A program made the position numbers and the translations under genes. Source: Sinorhizobium terangae (GTDB lineage: Bacteria > Pseudomonadota > Alphaproteobacteria > Rhizobiales > Rhizobiaceae). From it: a DNA stretch of 57,558 nucleotides. Shown one piece after another: positions 1 to 8,869 of this stretch (position 1 is its first letter; every line of letters starts with the position of its first letter). Below the pieces are notes generated by a model, which was given only the letters and a program-made list of their open reading frames with translations, had not been told where the DNA came from and did no database searches. The stretch is taken from the NCBI RefSeq assembly GCF_009601505.1, contig NZ_WITC01000117.1, positions 1 through 57,558 on the forward strand, given 5' to 3'.

Positions 1-537
1 CAGCAAGGTCCCTTCGCCGGGACGATGGATGGGTTAGGCCGCTATGCGACGAGCAGCACCCGGTGACTGCGCCTCTAAAAGATTGGCCAACCGGTCCTCA
101 GCAGACCCCATAGAGCAGCGGCAAAGCTCCGACTGCGGACAGAAGCAAGCACTCGGCGAGGGATTAAGCGCACACGCCCACGCGCCGGGCAATGGCATCG
201 AGAACTCGATCGCGATCAATGCTCACCTTGGCGTGCCAAACACATCAATGGCAATGGCCTGTGACGAATGAACCTTGTGCGCCTGAATTCTGTTAGTTCG
301 GTCACGATGCCAGGGGAATGCAAGCCAAGTCGCCGATCGCCCCGTGACTGGCTGGAAACAGGTTCTCCCGGAGGGCCGAGAAATCCAACTTCATGTCACG
401 GACGACGGGCGATGGAGGCATCAATCAAGCCTCCAATTCGCGCTGGGGCAAGCGGCAGGGCGTCGACCGCGCACGCGTCCGTGGTTTTTTTCGCAGACAG
501 ACCAGCGGTGCGCCGGTCTGCATCGACGGAGCAGGGG
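1..537. other. stretch without a recognised gene
   Basis: Short open frames occur on both strands but none has a recognisable product, a convincing ribosome binding site or a conserved-looking protein composition. A longer plus-strand frame (268-753) runs antisense into the DUF2726 gene and is best read as a shadow of it. The stretch may be the worn edge of an island, but nothing in it proves this. Confidence 0.4.
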
Positions 538-1263
538 CTAGGCGACATTCGGCTTGTCCACGAGCTTCTCGACCAACCGCCTGAGTTCAGACGGAGTAGT
601 TTGGCCAGCCACCACTTCGTAATAGCCGATCCCGGCGCGTCGCAACGCCTCTTTCTTGACCGCGTCGCGCGCAGCCGCGGCGCCTTGATGATGCGCTCCA
701 CCCTGATATTCGATGACGTGCCGAGGCTGACAGCTGCCGTCCACCAGCAGTAGATCGACTCGCTTCGCGTTGATGCAACGATAAGCGTCCGCATCCTTGC
801 TGCGAAGGATCTCGCCTAACGAAACCTGCGCCATGACCTGCCAAGAGGGATTGCATCCAATCACGATGCGGTCGAGTTCCCTTAAAACGCGCGCTTCGCT
901 CTTGTTCAGGAGCGGCTGAATCGTGAAGTTCGAGCCCATAACAATTCGCAACTGATCCGCAGCATCAATTGGTTTCGGCGGCTCCGGAACAGGCGTCGGA
1001 AGCCAAGGTCCAGGGACAATGCTTGCTCTTGTGCCTGTTTTCTCCCAGCGTGATCGGTTCTTTGTGCGCCACCCCTGCCTTCGCATCGTGGATAGGAGCT
1101 CCTCAACGGCCATGCCGAAGATGAAGCCAACACACAGAGCGGCGATTAGAAGCTCTGGCTTCTCGATATCGCCCAGGGTCATGCCGCCGGAAGCAGCTAG
1201 CGCGACCGCTGCGATAACTAGTCCAGGTGCCGCGAAAAGCACCGACCTCTGGCGATAGTGCAT
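538..1263 (-). CDS. membrane-anchored DUF2726-type nuclease-like protein
   Basis: The 241-residue product starts with two hydrophobic segments (about residues 8-27 and 37-55), then a basic proline-containing linker, then a soluble domain from about residue 100 to the end. That domain carries features I associate with DUF2726, a PD-(D/E)XK-like nuclease fold: a conserved strand ending in RVDLLLVDG (about 179-187), then VIEYQGGAHH (about 193-202), an acidic-glutamine core, and a C-terminal helix after a KKEAL segment. DUF2726 domains are often tethered to the membrane or fused to helicases, and some occur in defence islands. The next gene leftward is not recognisable; the gene to its right (1516-3273) is on the same strand, 250 bp away. 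Nuclease activity is inferred only from fold family. The family call is fairly sure, the function is not. Confidence 0.75.
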   Translation of the reverse strand: MHYRQRSVLFAAPGLVIAAVALAASGGMTLGDIEKPELLIAALCVGFIFGMAVEELLSTMRRQGWRTKNRSRWEKTGTRASIVPGPWLPTPVPEPPKPIDAADQLRIVMGSNFTIQPLLNKSEARVLRELDRIVIGCNPSWQVMAQVSLGEILRSKDADAYRCINAKRVDLLLVDGSCQPRHVIEYQGGAHHQGAAAARDAVKKEALRRAGIGYYEVVAGQTTPSELRRLVEKLVDKPNVA

Positions 1264-1515
1264 GCCCCCTCTCCGCGATTTCGCGCGAAGATAGTAAAGC
1301 GCGTGGGAACATCGGCGAAAAGCTACACAAAAGAGTTAGACAGTACGGCACGCTCGGCGCTTACGTGACGACATTTTCAGAGCGGCGGCCGAGAAATCTG
1401 AGATGGCTTGAATGTGGCACCGGCCCGGAATCTTCATCCATCGCTTTCAGGCGCAGACTGTGGCCAGTCGAAATCTCTACTCAAGAGCGCGTCCCTGGCC
1501 TGCAGTCCATCCGGG

Positions 1516-3273
1516 TCAGAACGAATCCTCGACAGCCACTGTTCGAACGCCTACCCACTCTGGCACTTGCTGGTCATGCCGCAGGCGCAGACGCCTCCAT
1601 TCAAGGGCGGCAAAAATGTCTTCGGTGGTGGCACCGGTGCCGACTGGGAGCGCCGCCGCGATTTCTCGCTCGAACCGGGGCTGAAGCGCCTGGTCAGGGA
1701 GCCAGGCTTGCTCCCACCAGGCGATAATACTCTCCCGCGCCGCTGCCAGAGCTGACGCCGAGGGCAGCCGATCACGCTTGAGGTGCTGATTGACCCGCGG
1801 TGAGGCTGGAAGCAGATTCCAGAGATCGCCACAAGGCCAGACCGACCAAGGCAGGCAGTGATCAATGTCCAGCATTCCTGGACCGAGCTTTACTCCAGTC
1901 CACACGCAAGTGACCGGTCGTCCTTGCTCGAGCATGCGCTTAGCCGTCGATCGTGCGAGAAGAGTGTCTCGGGCCGGGTCGAGCCAAGCGAGGGCAGCTT
2001 CGACTTCGCCATGCGATACGAGACGACCCATCCGTTCGCCGTAAGCGCGCACAAGGCGCGCCCACTCGTCAACCAGCACCGGCTCGACCCATGGGCCGAG
2101 TCGCTGGAGCGTCCGCCAGATATGGCCTGGAACCGTAAGGCTCCCATAGGCTGCGAGCATCTCGCGATCCAGCGTCAGGTCGCCCCTGATGCGCGGTGCG
2201 GTGGAGGGGGCCGCCCGAAAAACCCTGACCTCTGAGTTCGGGAACCGGGTGTAGTTGGCCGGCATGTCCGCAATGGTGCGTTGGGCTTCTGCCAATGCGC
2301 GCGCCACAGCGGCGGCTCGGTCGCCGATGAAACGCGCCCCGATACGCAGATCCTGGCCTACGACCTTGTAGGCTAACAACTCACGGAAGCCCGCCTTGGC
2401 GAAGCCCAAGCCGTCCGGGCCCGAGTTGCCGGGCATCTGCGGCAACCCGGCGCTGACGAGCGGCAGGTACGTGCGGATCCAATTCAGGGCGACCATTCCG
2501 AGGGGTATATCGACTACATCCTCGTCGGCGTGCTGAATGGCGAGCGCGGGCGTCGCGTCGGCGACTCGCGCCACCGCCCGGAGAAGGCCGAGCTTATAGG
2601 TGGAAGACTTCTCGTCATTAAGGATGACACCTCGCAGCAGTGGGAGAGCGCCGGCTCCGTCATCTGGCAGGCGCAGACATATTCCAGTCCATCGCACCTC
2701 GTTGCGGCCGAGCTGGTCCTCGCTGGTAACGGCTCGCAAGACAGCAAGGCCGTGAGTGCGGGCGAGCGCCTCCACCTCGCCAAGCGGTGTCGGCCACATC
2801 GGTCGGTCTGGCTCGGACGGACCCTCGCGCAGGCTGATAAGGACGATGCCGCCGGGTTTGAGCAGGGTCGCAAGCTTTCGAAAAGCGCGCGCCCGTGCAG
2901 GGGGTGGCACATGCATCCATACGGCGCTGAGCAGGATCAGGTCGAATGCCAGGCCGAGGCGATGCACAACGGCCAGATCCGGCAGGCGGTCATCGAGCCA
3001 CCGAATCCGCGGGTGAGCGTTGCGTCGCTGCGCCTCGATGCGCATGCCGGTCGCCGGCTCGGCCGCGACCACTTCGTAGCCGAGAGAGGCAAGCCATGCC
3101 GCATCTCGGCCGGACCCTCCGCCTACATCCAGGGCGATCAGATTGGAATCACGGCGAATGTATTCGAGCAATGCAGAGTGAACTGTTTCGGCCGACACGC
3201 TCTCGTATTGGGCCGCGAAGGCGCCGGCGTGAGCGTCATATGCACCGACAGTGTCGCTTATATCTTTCTGCAT
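1516..3273 (-). CDS. SAM-dependent methyltransferase fused to HNH endonuclease domain
   Basis: This 585-residue protein has a class I methyltransferase at the N terminus: motif I LDVGGGSGRD at about residues 48-57, an acidic loop near 73-77 (VAAEPATG), and an FDLILLSAVWMHVPP segment near 109-123. A middle part (about 220-440) is mainly helical and not recognised. The C terminus (about 455-505) has an HNH-type signature: a CVWTG start, then LDIDHCLPWS, then DLWNLLPASPRVNQHLKRD. The HNH fold cuts nucleic acids using a metal held by the His of the DHxxP strand. A methyltransferase and a nuclease in one chain suggests a modification/restriction-like or small-molecule-modifying conflict protein, but I know no characterised member. 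A start downstream is possible, but the N terminus fits the methyltransferase helix, so the full frame is kept. Confidence 0.8.
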   Translation of the reverse strand: MQKDISDTVGAYDAHAGAFAAQYESVSAETVHSALLEYIRRDSNLIALDVGGGSGRDAAWLASLGYEVVAAEPATGMRIEAQRRNAHPRIRWLDDRLPDLAVVHRLGLAFDLILLSAVWMHVPPPARARAFRKLATLLKPGGIVLISLREGPSEPDRPMWPTPLGEVEALARTHGLAVLRAVTSEDQLGRNEVRWTGICLRLPDDGAGALPLLRGVILNDEKSSTYKLGLLRAVARVADATPALAIQHADEDVVDIPLGMVALNWIRTYLPLVSAGLPQMPGNSGPDGLGFAKAGFRELLAYKVVGQDLRIGARFIGDRAAAVARALAEAQRTIADMPANYTRFPNSEVRVFRAAPSTAPRIRGDLTLDREMLAAYGSLTVPGHIWRTLQRLGPWVEPVLVDEWARLVRAYGERMGRLVSHGEVEAALAWLDPARDTLLARSTAKRMLEQGRPVTCVWTGVKLGPGMLDIDHCLPWSVWPCGDLWNLLPASPRVNQHLKRDRLPSASALAAARESIIAWWEQAWLPDQALQPRFEREIAAALPVGTGATTEDIFAALEWRRLRLRHDQQVPEWVGVRTVAVEDSF

Positions 3274-3531
3274 CGATCGACATCAGCTCCGCTTCCACCA
3301 TCGACATGTTCCCCACCATCGGATCTCACAGACATTATTGAGGCTTGGCCGCCACGAAGATCAGATTGCCGCACCAAAGCCTCTCAATGTCAGCTACCCT
3401 TTTCAAACGCAATGCTAGATGCCCCCATACTACCTTAACGGGTCCGGATTTGTCTCCTTATGTACGAGAGCTCTCGGGGGGCATCGTCGAACCGGGTCAA
3501 TCTCTGCAAGCATGCCAATATAAGGAGCCGA

Positions 3532-3549
3532 CGGTTTGAATCCCTTCAC
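3532..3549 (+). repeat. tRNA 3'-end-like sequence, candidate attachment site (left)
   Basis: The 18 bases CGGTTTGAATCCCTTCAC resemble the T-arm and acceptor side of a tRNA (loop core TTTGAAT). They differ at only two positions from CGGTTCGATTCCCTTCAC at 8832-8849. From memory the latter equals the 3' part of rhizobial tRNA-Gly genes. No full cloverleaf can be drawn here. The pair flanks a segment holding a tyrosine recombinase pseudogene, so an attL/attR pair is proposed by inference. Confidence 0.4.
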
Positions 3550-3562
3550 TCGTTGAAAAAGC

Positions 3563-5017
3563 TCAAGCAGCCCAGTAGGGCACATATCTTGCGTTCCGTT
3601 TTCCCTGGTCGGGATCGGCAGGTGCAATGCGGCCGAGCTTGATTGACTCGCCGATGACGGCGGACACAGCCTGATACTCTTCCGGTGCCAATGAGAACCG
3701 CTCTCTGAGCGTGGCGTTGCTCATGTAATCATGGGTGAGCCAGCGCAGGACGCAATGAAAGAAGCATGCTCGCAACTTCTCAGCCTTCGACATCTGGCCA
3801 AAGGGTTTCGGTGCGAACAGCACGACCCGCATCGAATTCTCAGATGAAATGAAGTCAGGAGCGGGCAGGTGCTGCGCTTCAATTTCGATCAGTGTTTTGT
3901 CAAGGCCACCCCCGCGCTCCTCGCAAAGCCCGAACGAACGCATCGTCGCAGCGAGCTTCTCGTTTCTCGAGCGGCGTTCATCGAGAATGCGGTCGGTGCT
4001 GATCAGGGAATTGCCGGGATTGGTGACTTCGATGCGGTTCTCATAAATCTCGACAACGGGGCCGACGCCAGTCGCCATGAAATCCTGATGTATGAGAGCG
4101 TTGGCGATGACTTCACGGACGGCCGTTTCCGGGAAATGCGGCACCATTCGCCGTACGCCATCAATGTATTTTTCCTCTTTAGGTAGTCGCTCCATCAGAA
4201 ACCGCATCATTCCGGTAAAGCCAACGGCGTATCCCTTCTTGCCTTCCTGTTCGAAGTCGGAACGTGATTTGTCACGGCCCGAGTATTTGACGATGCGAAC
4301 AGTCTTGCCAGCAATGGATGGGAAAGCCGTGACATCACGGGCCAACATGATTGCGCCGAGATTGGTGATGTCGAAACGTCCTTCCAGATTATCGAGAAGG
4401 AAGCCAGCATCGACCATCTTTCGAATGATTTCCTGAGGATTTTTCGGTTTGGGTTCAGCCGTCAGATCGTAGATGGGATCCGGGTCAAGCATAACGAGCA
4501 CATCGTCCGCGGTGACGTTCGATGACGCAACTGCGGTTTCGAAACGCCGGCGACCGGTCGCTATCCAGAGAGCACGCTCGTGCTCGGCAAACTCAGCGAG
4601 CTTTTTCTTGTTTTCGCCGATCCGGACAAATTCCGTCCCGGCGAATTTTACAGGCCGCTCATAAGACGGTTCAATTGCAACGACGGAATAGGCTAAGCCA
4701 TCGCAGACAAAGTCCAGAACCTCAATGAACACTCGCGGCTCGACCATTCGGGCCAGCCAGTTGGTGAAATCCTCATTGCCCTGTTTCTGTTGCTGCAGAC
4801 GAAGCTCGGTACCAACTCGCCTCTTTGTGCGATCCTCCACTCCGAAGACGAGAAAAGCGCGATCTCTACCGGCGAGCATGGCCGAATTCGCAAGCGCCGA
4901 AACATATTCCCCGATCTCGCGTGGATCCTTGTTGTCGACCTTGAATTCCAACCATGTGCTTTCGGTGGGTTCTTCCAGCAGGCGGTTTAGAAGTGCGCAG
5001 GGGTCGTGGATCGGCAT
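3563..5017 (-). CDS. Schlafen-type AlbA_2 domain protein with ATPase-like C terminus
   Basis: The start is set at 5017, where ATG follows GGGGAC at good spacing; the frame upstream of it is open but unlike coding sequence. The 484-residue product has an N-terminal AlbA_2 (Schlafen-like) domain at about 15-140, including ESTWLEFK and a glycine-rich FLVFGVED strand. A middle region follows, then a GHKL-like C-terminal ATP-binding region: AVREVIANALIHQDF (helix with the conserved N and D, about 310-325), then RIEVTNPG and a glycine-rich ERGGG motif (about 375-380). Proteins with this architecture are usually annotated as ATP-binding or putative transcriptional regulators, and several relatives act in phage defence. 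The gene lies inside the segment bounded by the tRNA-like repeats. The domain call is strong; the role is inferred. Confidence 0.85.
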   Translation of the reverse strand: MPIHDPCALLNRLLEEPTESTWLEFKVDNKDPREIGEYVSALANSAMLAGRDRAFLVFGVEDRTKRRVGTELRLQQQKQGNEDFTNWLARMVEPRVFIEVLDFVCDGLAYSVVAIEPSYERPVKFAGTEFVRIGENKKKLAEFAEHERALWIATGRRRFETAVASSNVTADDVLVMLDPDPIYDLTAEPKPKNPQEIIRKMVDAGFLLDNLEGRFDITNLGAIMLARDVTAFPSIAGKTVRIVKYSGRDKSRSDFEQEGKKGYAVGFTGMMRFLMERLPKEEKYIDGVRRMVPHFPETAVREVIANALIHQDFMATGVGPVVEIYENRIEVTNPGNSLISTDRILDERRSRNEKLAATMRSFGLCEERGGGLDKTLIEIEAQHLPAPDFISSENSMRVVLFAPKPFGQMSKAEKLRACFFHCVLRWLTHDYMSNATLRERFSLAPEEYQAVSAVIGESIKLGRIAPADPDQGKRNARYVPYWAA

Positions 5018-5356
5018 GATATGTCCCCGTTTTATCCCCCTTATATCAGATTCGAGTGTTTCAGACCCCTTACCCCGAGCGGAAGCCACAGAAATTTTCC
5101 ATAAAAAACAATGCGATGCCGCTGAACATTCCGTGCGGATTTTTATCCGCGTTTTGAATGCTTGGTTAGCGGCTGTCGTTTCGCCGGAGCGCAAGTTCAG
5201 TCGCTAGTTTTTATCCTGGTTTTGTCAGAATCCGAAGCTTCTCTCTAACAGACAATAATGAAAACAATAGGATAGAGGCTTAGGTCGACGAGGCGTTATA
5301 TCATTGCCGTGGACTGACGTGGTTCCTTTACTCGGCCCCTGGCGTCGAGCTCATCA

Positions 5357-7503
5357 TTAAGCCGCGGCCTCCCACACCTGGTTCAGGATCTTGGCTGCAA
5401 GCGCGGCTTTGTCCTGGGGCAGAAAGCGGCCATAGTGACTGGCAATCATTTCGGGCGTGTCCTGGATGGCATAGCTCGCCTGCTCGTAGGAACCCGTCTG
5501 CTTAAGGATATGGGTGGCGAGCACGTCGCGGACGTTATGTGGCCCATGCGGCAGCAGCCCCTTGATCGCCCCGCGGCCGGTATAAGGGTTGTAGATGCCA
5601 TAGCGCTGGATCGTCAGGCGCCAGGCTTCGTAGAAAGTCGTCGAGTTATAAGCGGCGTCCTTGCTGTTGGCCTTCACCGTCTTGACGAAAAGAGTGCCGG
5701 GATCATCAGCGCCAGCCAGGAGCACGCCGCAATGCCGCTCGATGTAGGCGTTGAGGTATTTGTAGAGATCGAGAAGGTCCGGCAGGATCAACCGGAAGGG
5801 TTTTGAGCCGAGGAAGGAGGAATTGGCATTCTTGAAGGCGTTCGCCGGGACCAGCACCTCCCAACCGCGGTCGCGATCGCTCCAGCGAAGTTCGCCGCGC
5901 TTCATGTCCTTGAGGCGGCGCTCCGGTGTCGGGAAATGCCCGCGCGGGCAGACGAGCAATTGCCGGAGGTTCTTTTGACGAAGGCCAAGGTGCAGGCCCA
6001 GGCGCAACATCAGGAACGACCGGACAGCCTCGGCGGCGGCCCGAGGATAGCGATCCTCGTCCGGCATGCGCTTAAGGATCTCATCTGTGATCTTGCGATA
6101 TTCGGCGAGCGGGCTGTCGGCCTCGAGCACGCACATGATCGGCTCGAACGGATCCCGATGGACCCGCATCACCCGCTGAATCTCCTTCGAACGATGCGAA
6201 GCGTGTTTGAAGCAGGTTTCGCAGGCAGCGTGCCAATCTCGCGCCGCTGCTGCGATTTCCGCCGCGGAGATCAATCCGGGGACTGGCCTTACATTGCGGA
6301 CGAGTTCGGGATGTTGCCAAGCCAGCCCGTTTCGGCACGCACCAGGTTGAGGAGAACGCTCAACATGTCCTCTTCCCATGTGGTGTAGAAGCCGCGCCGG
6401 CGCTCACGCCACTGCAGGTACCAGTCCCAGACACCCGGAAAGACCAGCAGACCGAAAGTCAACTGACCGAGCGGCACGCCAAAGCCCTTGACCGGGCCCT
6501 TCGGAGACGCAGCCAAGGCACCGAACATCAGGCCGAGATGCTCGATCTTCTGCGCGGCCGTTTCCTCTCCCCAGACGCCGTTTCGCTGGAACCCGAGTGC
6601 CGTCAGCGTCGCCGTCTTGAAGCGGATGAGGTTGGCCATTTCCGTGGCGAGCCGGGGAGGGGCGTCGACCACACCGGAGAGAAGGTCGGGATCCTCGATT
6701 AGCGCGTGATCGCCATGCTCCCAATCCAAGTTATCTCCCGACGCTCGTGATGAAGGAGTTCCGCCGTAGGAAATCGCCGGGAAGCGTATGGCGTATCGCT
6801 GCCTGGTCGCCATTGACTGGAAACGGCGATAGTCGGTGGACCCGGAAATGACCACCCGGCGAACCCATTCCAGGATTTCCTCGCGCTTGGCAAACGGCAG
6901 GCTGTTGAAGTTGTCCGGTAGATGCCAAGCGAGCCGGCGCCGCTCCGCAGCACCGATATCGCTTCCAACCTCGTGGCCCGACGCCGATCGCGCCTGGTGC
7001 GGCAGCTTGGCTTTGAAGTAGCCGTCGGGCAGTCTGTACCGCCACTCGATACGAGAGAGGATCTCGAAGCTCACGATCGACCGCGGCACCTTGGTGCCTT
7101 TCGTCCAACTTAGGAGCGTCTTGTGATCGAAGGCATCTTCTTCGCGCACAATGGCGCGATGCAAATGCCAGTAGCTGTCGCCGTGCCGGCGCATGTGATA
7201 GCTCAGCGCCTGTTGAAACCCTTCGGGCTCCTCGGTCCAGTCGAACAGCGGCGCCGGAAATTCCTCGATCGGCCTTGGCTGAACGCCCGGTTTCGTTCTT
7301 GCCTGCTCTCGTTCGACGGTGGCCGTGGCTGCCGAGGAACTCGGCTGAGTCGCCATTACTTTGGCCGAACCGCCAGCAGGCTTCATTTTTCTTCTGGGCT
7401 GCTCGACTGCCGGGCGGTCATCTTCCTCCGGTCGCTCCTTGTCCAACCACCGGATGATGGCTTCAAGGCCAGAGCGAAGGTTCTTTTTCAGCTCCGCCGT
7501 CAC
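5357..7503 (-). pseudogene. tyrosine recombinase/integrase, interrupted by a frameshift
   Basis: Two overlapping frames (7503 to 6289 and 6379 to 5357) together make one protein of about 710 residues. The upstream frame runs to AETGWLG and then falls into a stop, while the other frame continues with QHPELVRNVRPVPG at the same place. One base missing near 6310 therefore explains both. The downstream part carries the recombinase catalytic core: an arginine box in LHLGLRQKNLRQLLV, the box II motif HNVRDVLATH (HxxR), and the presumed nucleophile tyrosine in ASHYGRF. The N-terminal half is specific to this large integrase subfamily. Upstream of 7503 the same frame stays open for at least 30 more codons, so the true start may lie further left on the minus strand. 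It would catalyse site-specific integration if intact; it could also be a sequencing error in a working gene. Confidence 0.75.
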
Positions 7504-7880
7504 CTCATCTTCGACTCCGCAGGCCTCCGTGACCGCCTGCCAATGCGCCCGGTCCGCATGGGCGGCGTCTTTCGGTTGATGATCAGGCTGATGAGATAAG
7601 GCCCGATGTTCCCTAGCGCCCGCAGTGTGACGACCGGGGCGAAGCGGATATCGCAGAATTCGGAGATCTTGCGCTGGAAATGAGGGGATGAAGTAGACTG
7701 GTTTCTCATGGCGATAAGCAGTTCACGTGATCCTTGGCGGGTTGGTGCCGGGCGTGGCCTGCTAAGGCGATGATGTTAACGAATGCTGAATCTTCATGGC
7801 AGACGATGCACTGTGGCGCCCAATGGGTGCCTGGCGTACAACTCTGTCGAGTAGGCTCGGGAACATGCTATATCGGCATC

Positions 7881-8795
7881 ATGGGATTCGGGGTTTTCAT
7901 TCATCGCTCAGATTCGATCTACGACGACAGCCCGGCGGAACGGTACCAGTTTCCGAGCCAGTATTTGGGACGTGTCGAAGCCTGCATTGGCGATTGGATC
8001 GTCTACTACGAGCCGCGGAAGGTTGCGGCGACGCGCGGCTATTTCGCCATTGCCAAGGTGGGTGAGGTCATTCCGGATCGCAAAGCGTCAGGCATGTATC
8101 TCGCACTGATTGAGCCCGGGACCTATCTCGATTTCATTAACCCGGTTCCCTTCAGCAATGCCGAAGCGGTGATTGAACGCGGGGTGCTGAACGACGACGG
8201 CCGCATCTCCGGACGGGCGCAGTCCGCCGTAAGGCCGATCTCTCCGGGTGATTTCAATCGCATTCTCTCGCTGGGATTCGATGAACGGGAGCCGGAGTTG
8301 CCGCGAGTCGGTGAGCCGGAAATCGTCGATCCGGCGCCTGGCCCTGCGGACCAGCATCAGTCCCCCTTTATTATTCTTGAGCAGGAGCGTGATCGCGTCG
8401 CCCAGCTCACGTCTCGAATTGTCCGAAATCGCCTTTTCCGCCGCCTTGTCCTCAAAGCCTACGACAAGCGATGCGCGATCACCGGACTGAAGCTGATTAA
8501 TGGCGGCGGTCGTGCCGAAGTCGATGCTGCGCATATCCGCCCGGTGGAAGCCAACGGTCCTGATATCCTGAGCAATGGCATCGCGCTTTCCGGAACCGCC
8601 CACTGGATGTTCGATCGGGGCCTAATCAGCCTTTCCGACGAGCTGGACATTCTCGTTTCGCGGCAGGTGAACGACCCGGACAGCATCCAGTCGCTCATCA
8701 ACAAAACGGGACGCGCGATCGTTCCGCAGCGACTTTTCGAAAGACCTCATCCACACTTCCTGCGATGGCACCGCGATAACTGCTTTAAGCAGTGA
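7881..8795 (+). CDS. HNH endonuclease (HNH_2-like)
   Basis: The start is placed at the ATG at 7881 (MGFGVFIHR); the 49 codons before it are open but have a poor, tryptophan- and cysteine-rich composition. The 304-residue product has an N-terminal part of about 200 residues with YDDSPAERYQFP and IGDWIVYYEP motifs, resembling EVE/PUA-like or sugar-modified base-reading modules seen in front of HNH nucleases. The HNH domain is at about 215-275: YDKRCAITG, then EVDAAHIRPVEANGPD, then SNGIALSGTAHWMFDRG. The AAHI...NGI...HWMFD spacing is that of the HNH_2 group, linked to restriction of modified or foreign DNA. It is divergent from the recombinase pseudogene and within the tRNA-like repeats, so it is likely cargo of that element. 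Confidence 0.85.
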   Translation: MGFGVFIHRSDSIYDDSPAERYQFPSQYLGRVEACIGDWIVYYEPRKVAATRGYFAIAKVGEVIPDRKASGMYLALIEPGTYLDFINPVPFSNAEAVIERGVLNDDGRISGRAQSAVRPISPGDFNRILSLGFDEREPELPRVGEPEIVDPAPGPADQHQSPFIILEQERDRVAQLTSRIVRNRLFRRLVLKAYDKRCAITGLKLINGGGRAEVDAAHIRPVEANGPDILSNGIALSGTAHWMFDRGLISLSDELDILVSRQVNDPDSIQSLINKTGRAIVPQRLFERPHPHFLRWHRDNCFKQ

Positions 8796-8831
8796 GCGCG
8801 GCGGTAATTCCAAAACGCAGCATAGGGTCCG

Positions 8832-8849
8832 CGGTTCGATTCCCTTCAC
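8832..8849 (+). repeat. tRNA 3'-end-like sequence, candidate attachment site (right)
   Basis: CGGTTCGATTCCCTTCAC, 37 bp after the HNH gene stop. It looks like the T-loop (TTCGATT) and 3' strand of a tRNA and, from memory, matches the 3' end of rhizobial tRNA-Gly. The rest of a tRNA is absent upstream. It pairs with 3532-3549 (16 of 18 identical, same orientation), giving a candidate 5.3-kb integrated unit. Confidence 0.45.
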
Positions 8850-8869
8850 ATCAGGATTTTTGTCAATGG

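Noticed and set aside
268..753. 161-codon plus-strand frame at the left end
   Set aside because: Its second half is antisense to the DUF2726 gene and its product is not protein-like.
3520..3560. a possible complete tRNA gene at the left tRNA-like repeat
   Set aside because: Only the T-arm and 3' side are present; no anticodon or D arm can be folded. The same holds at 8832.
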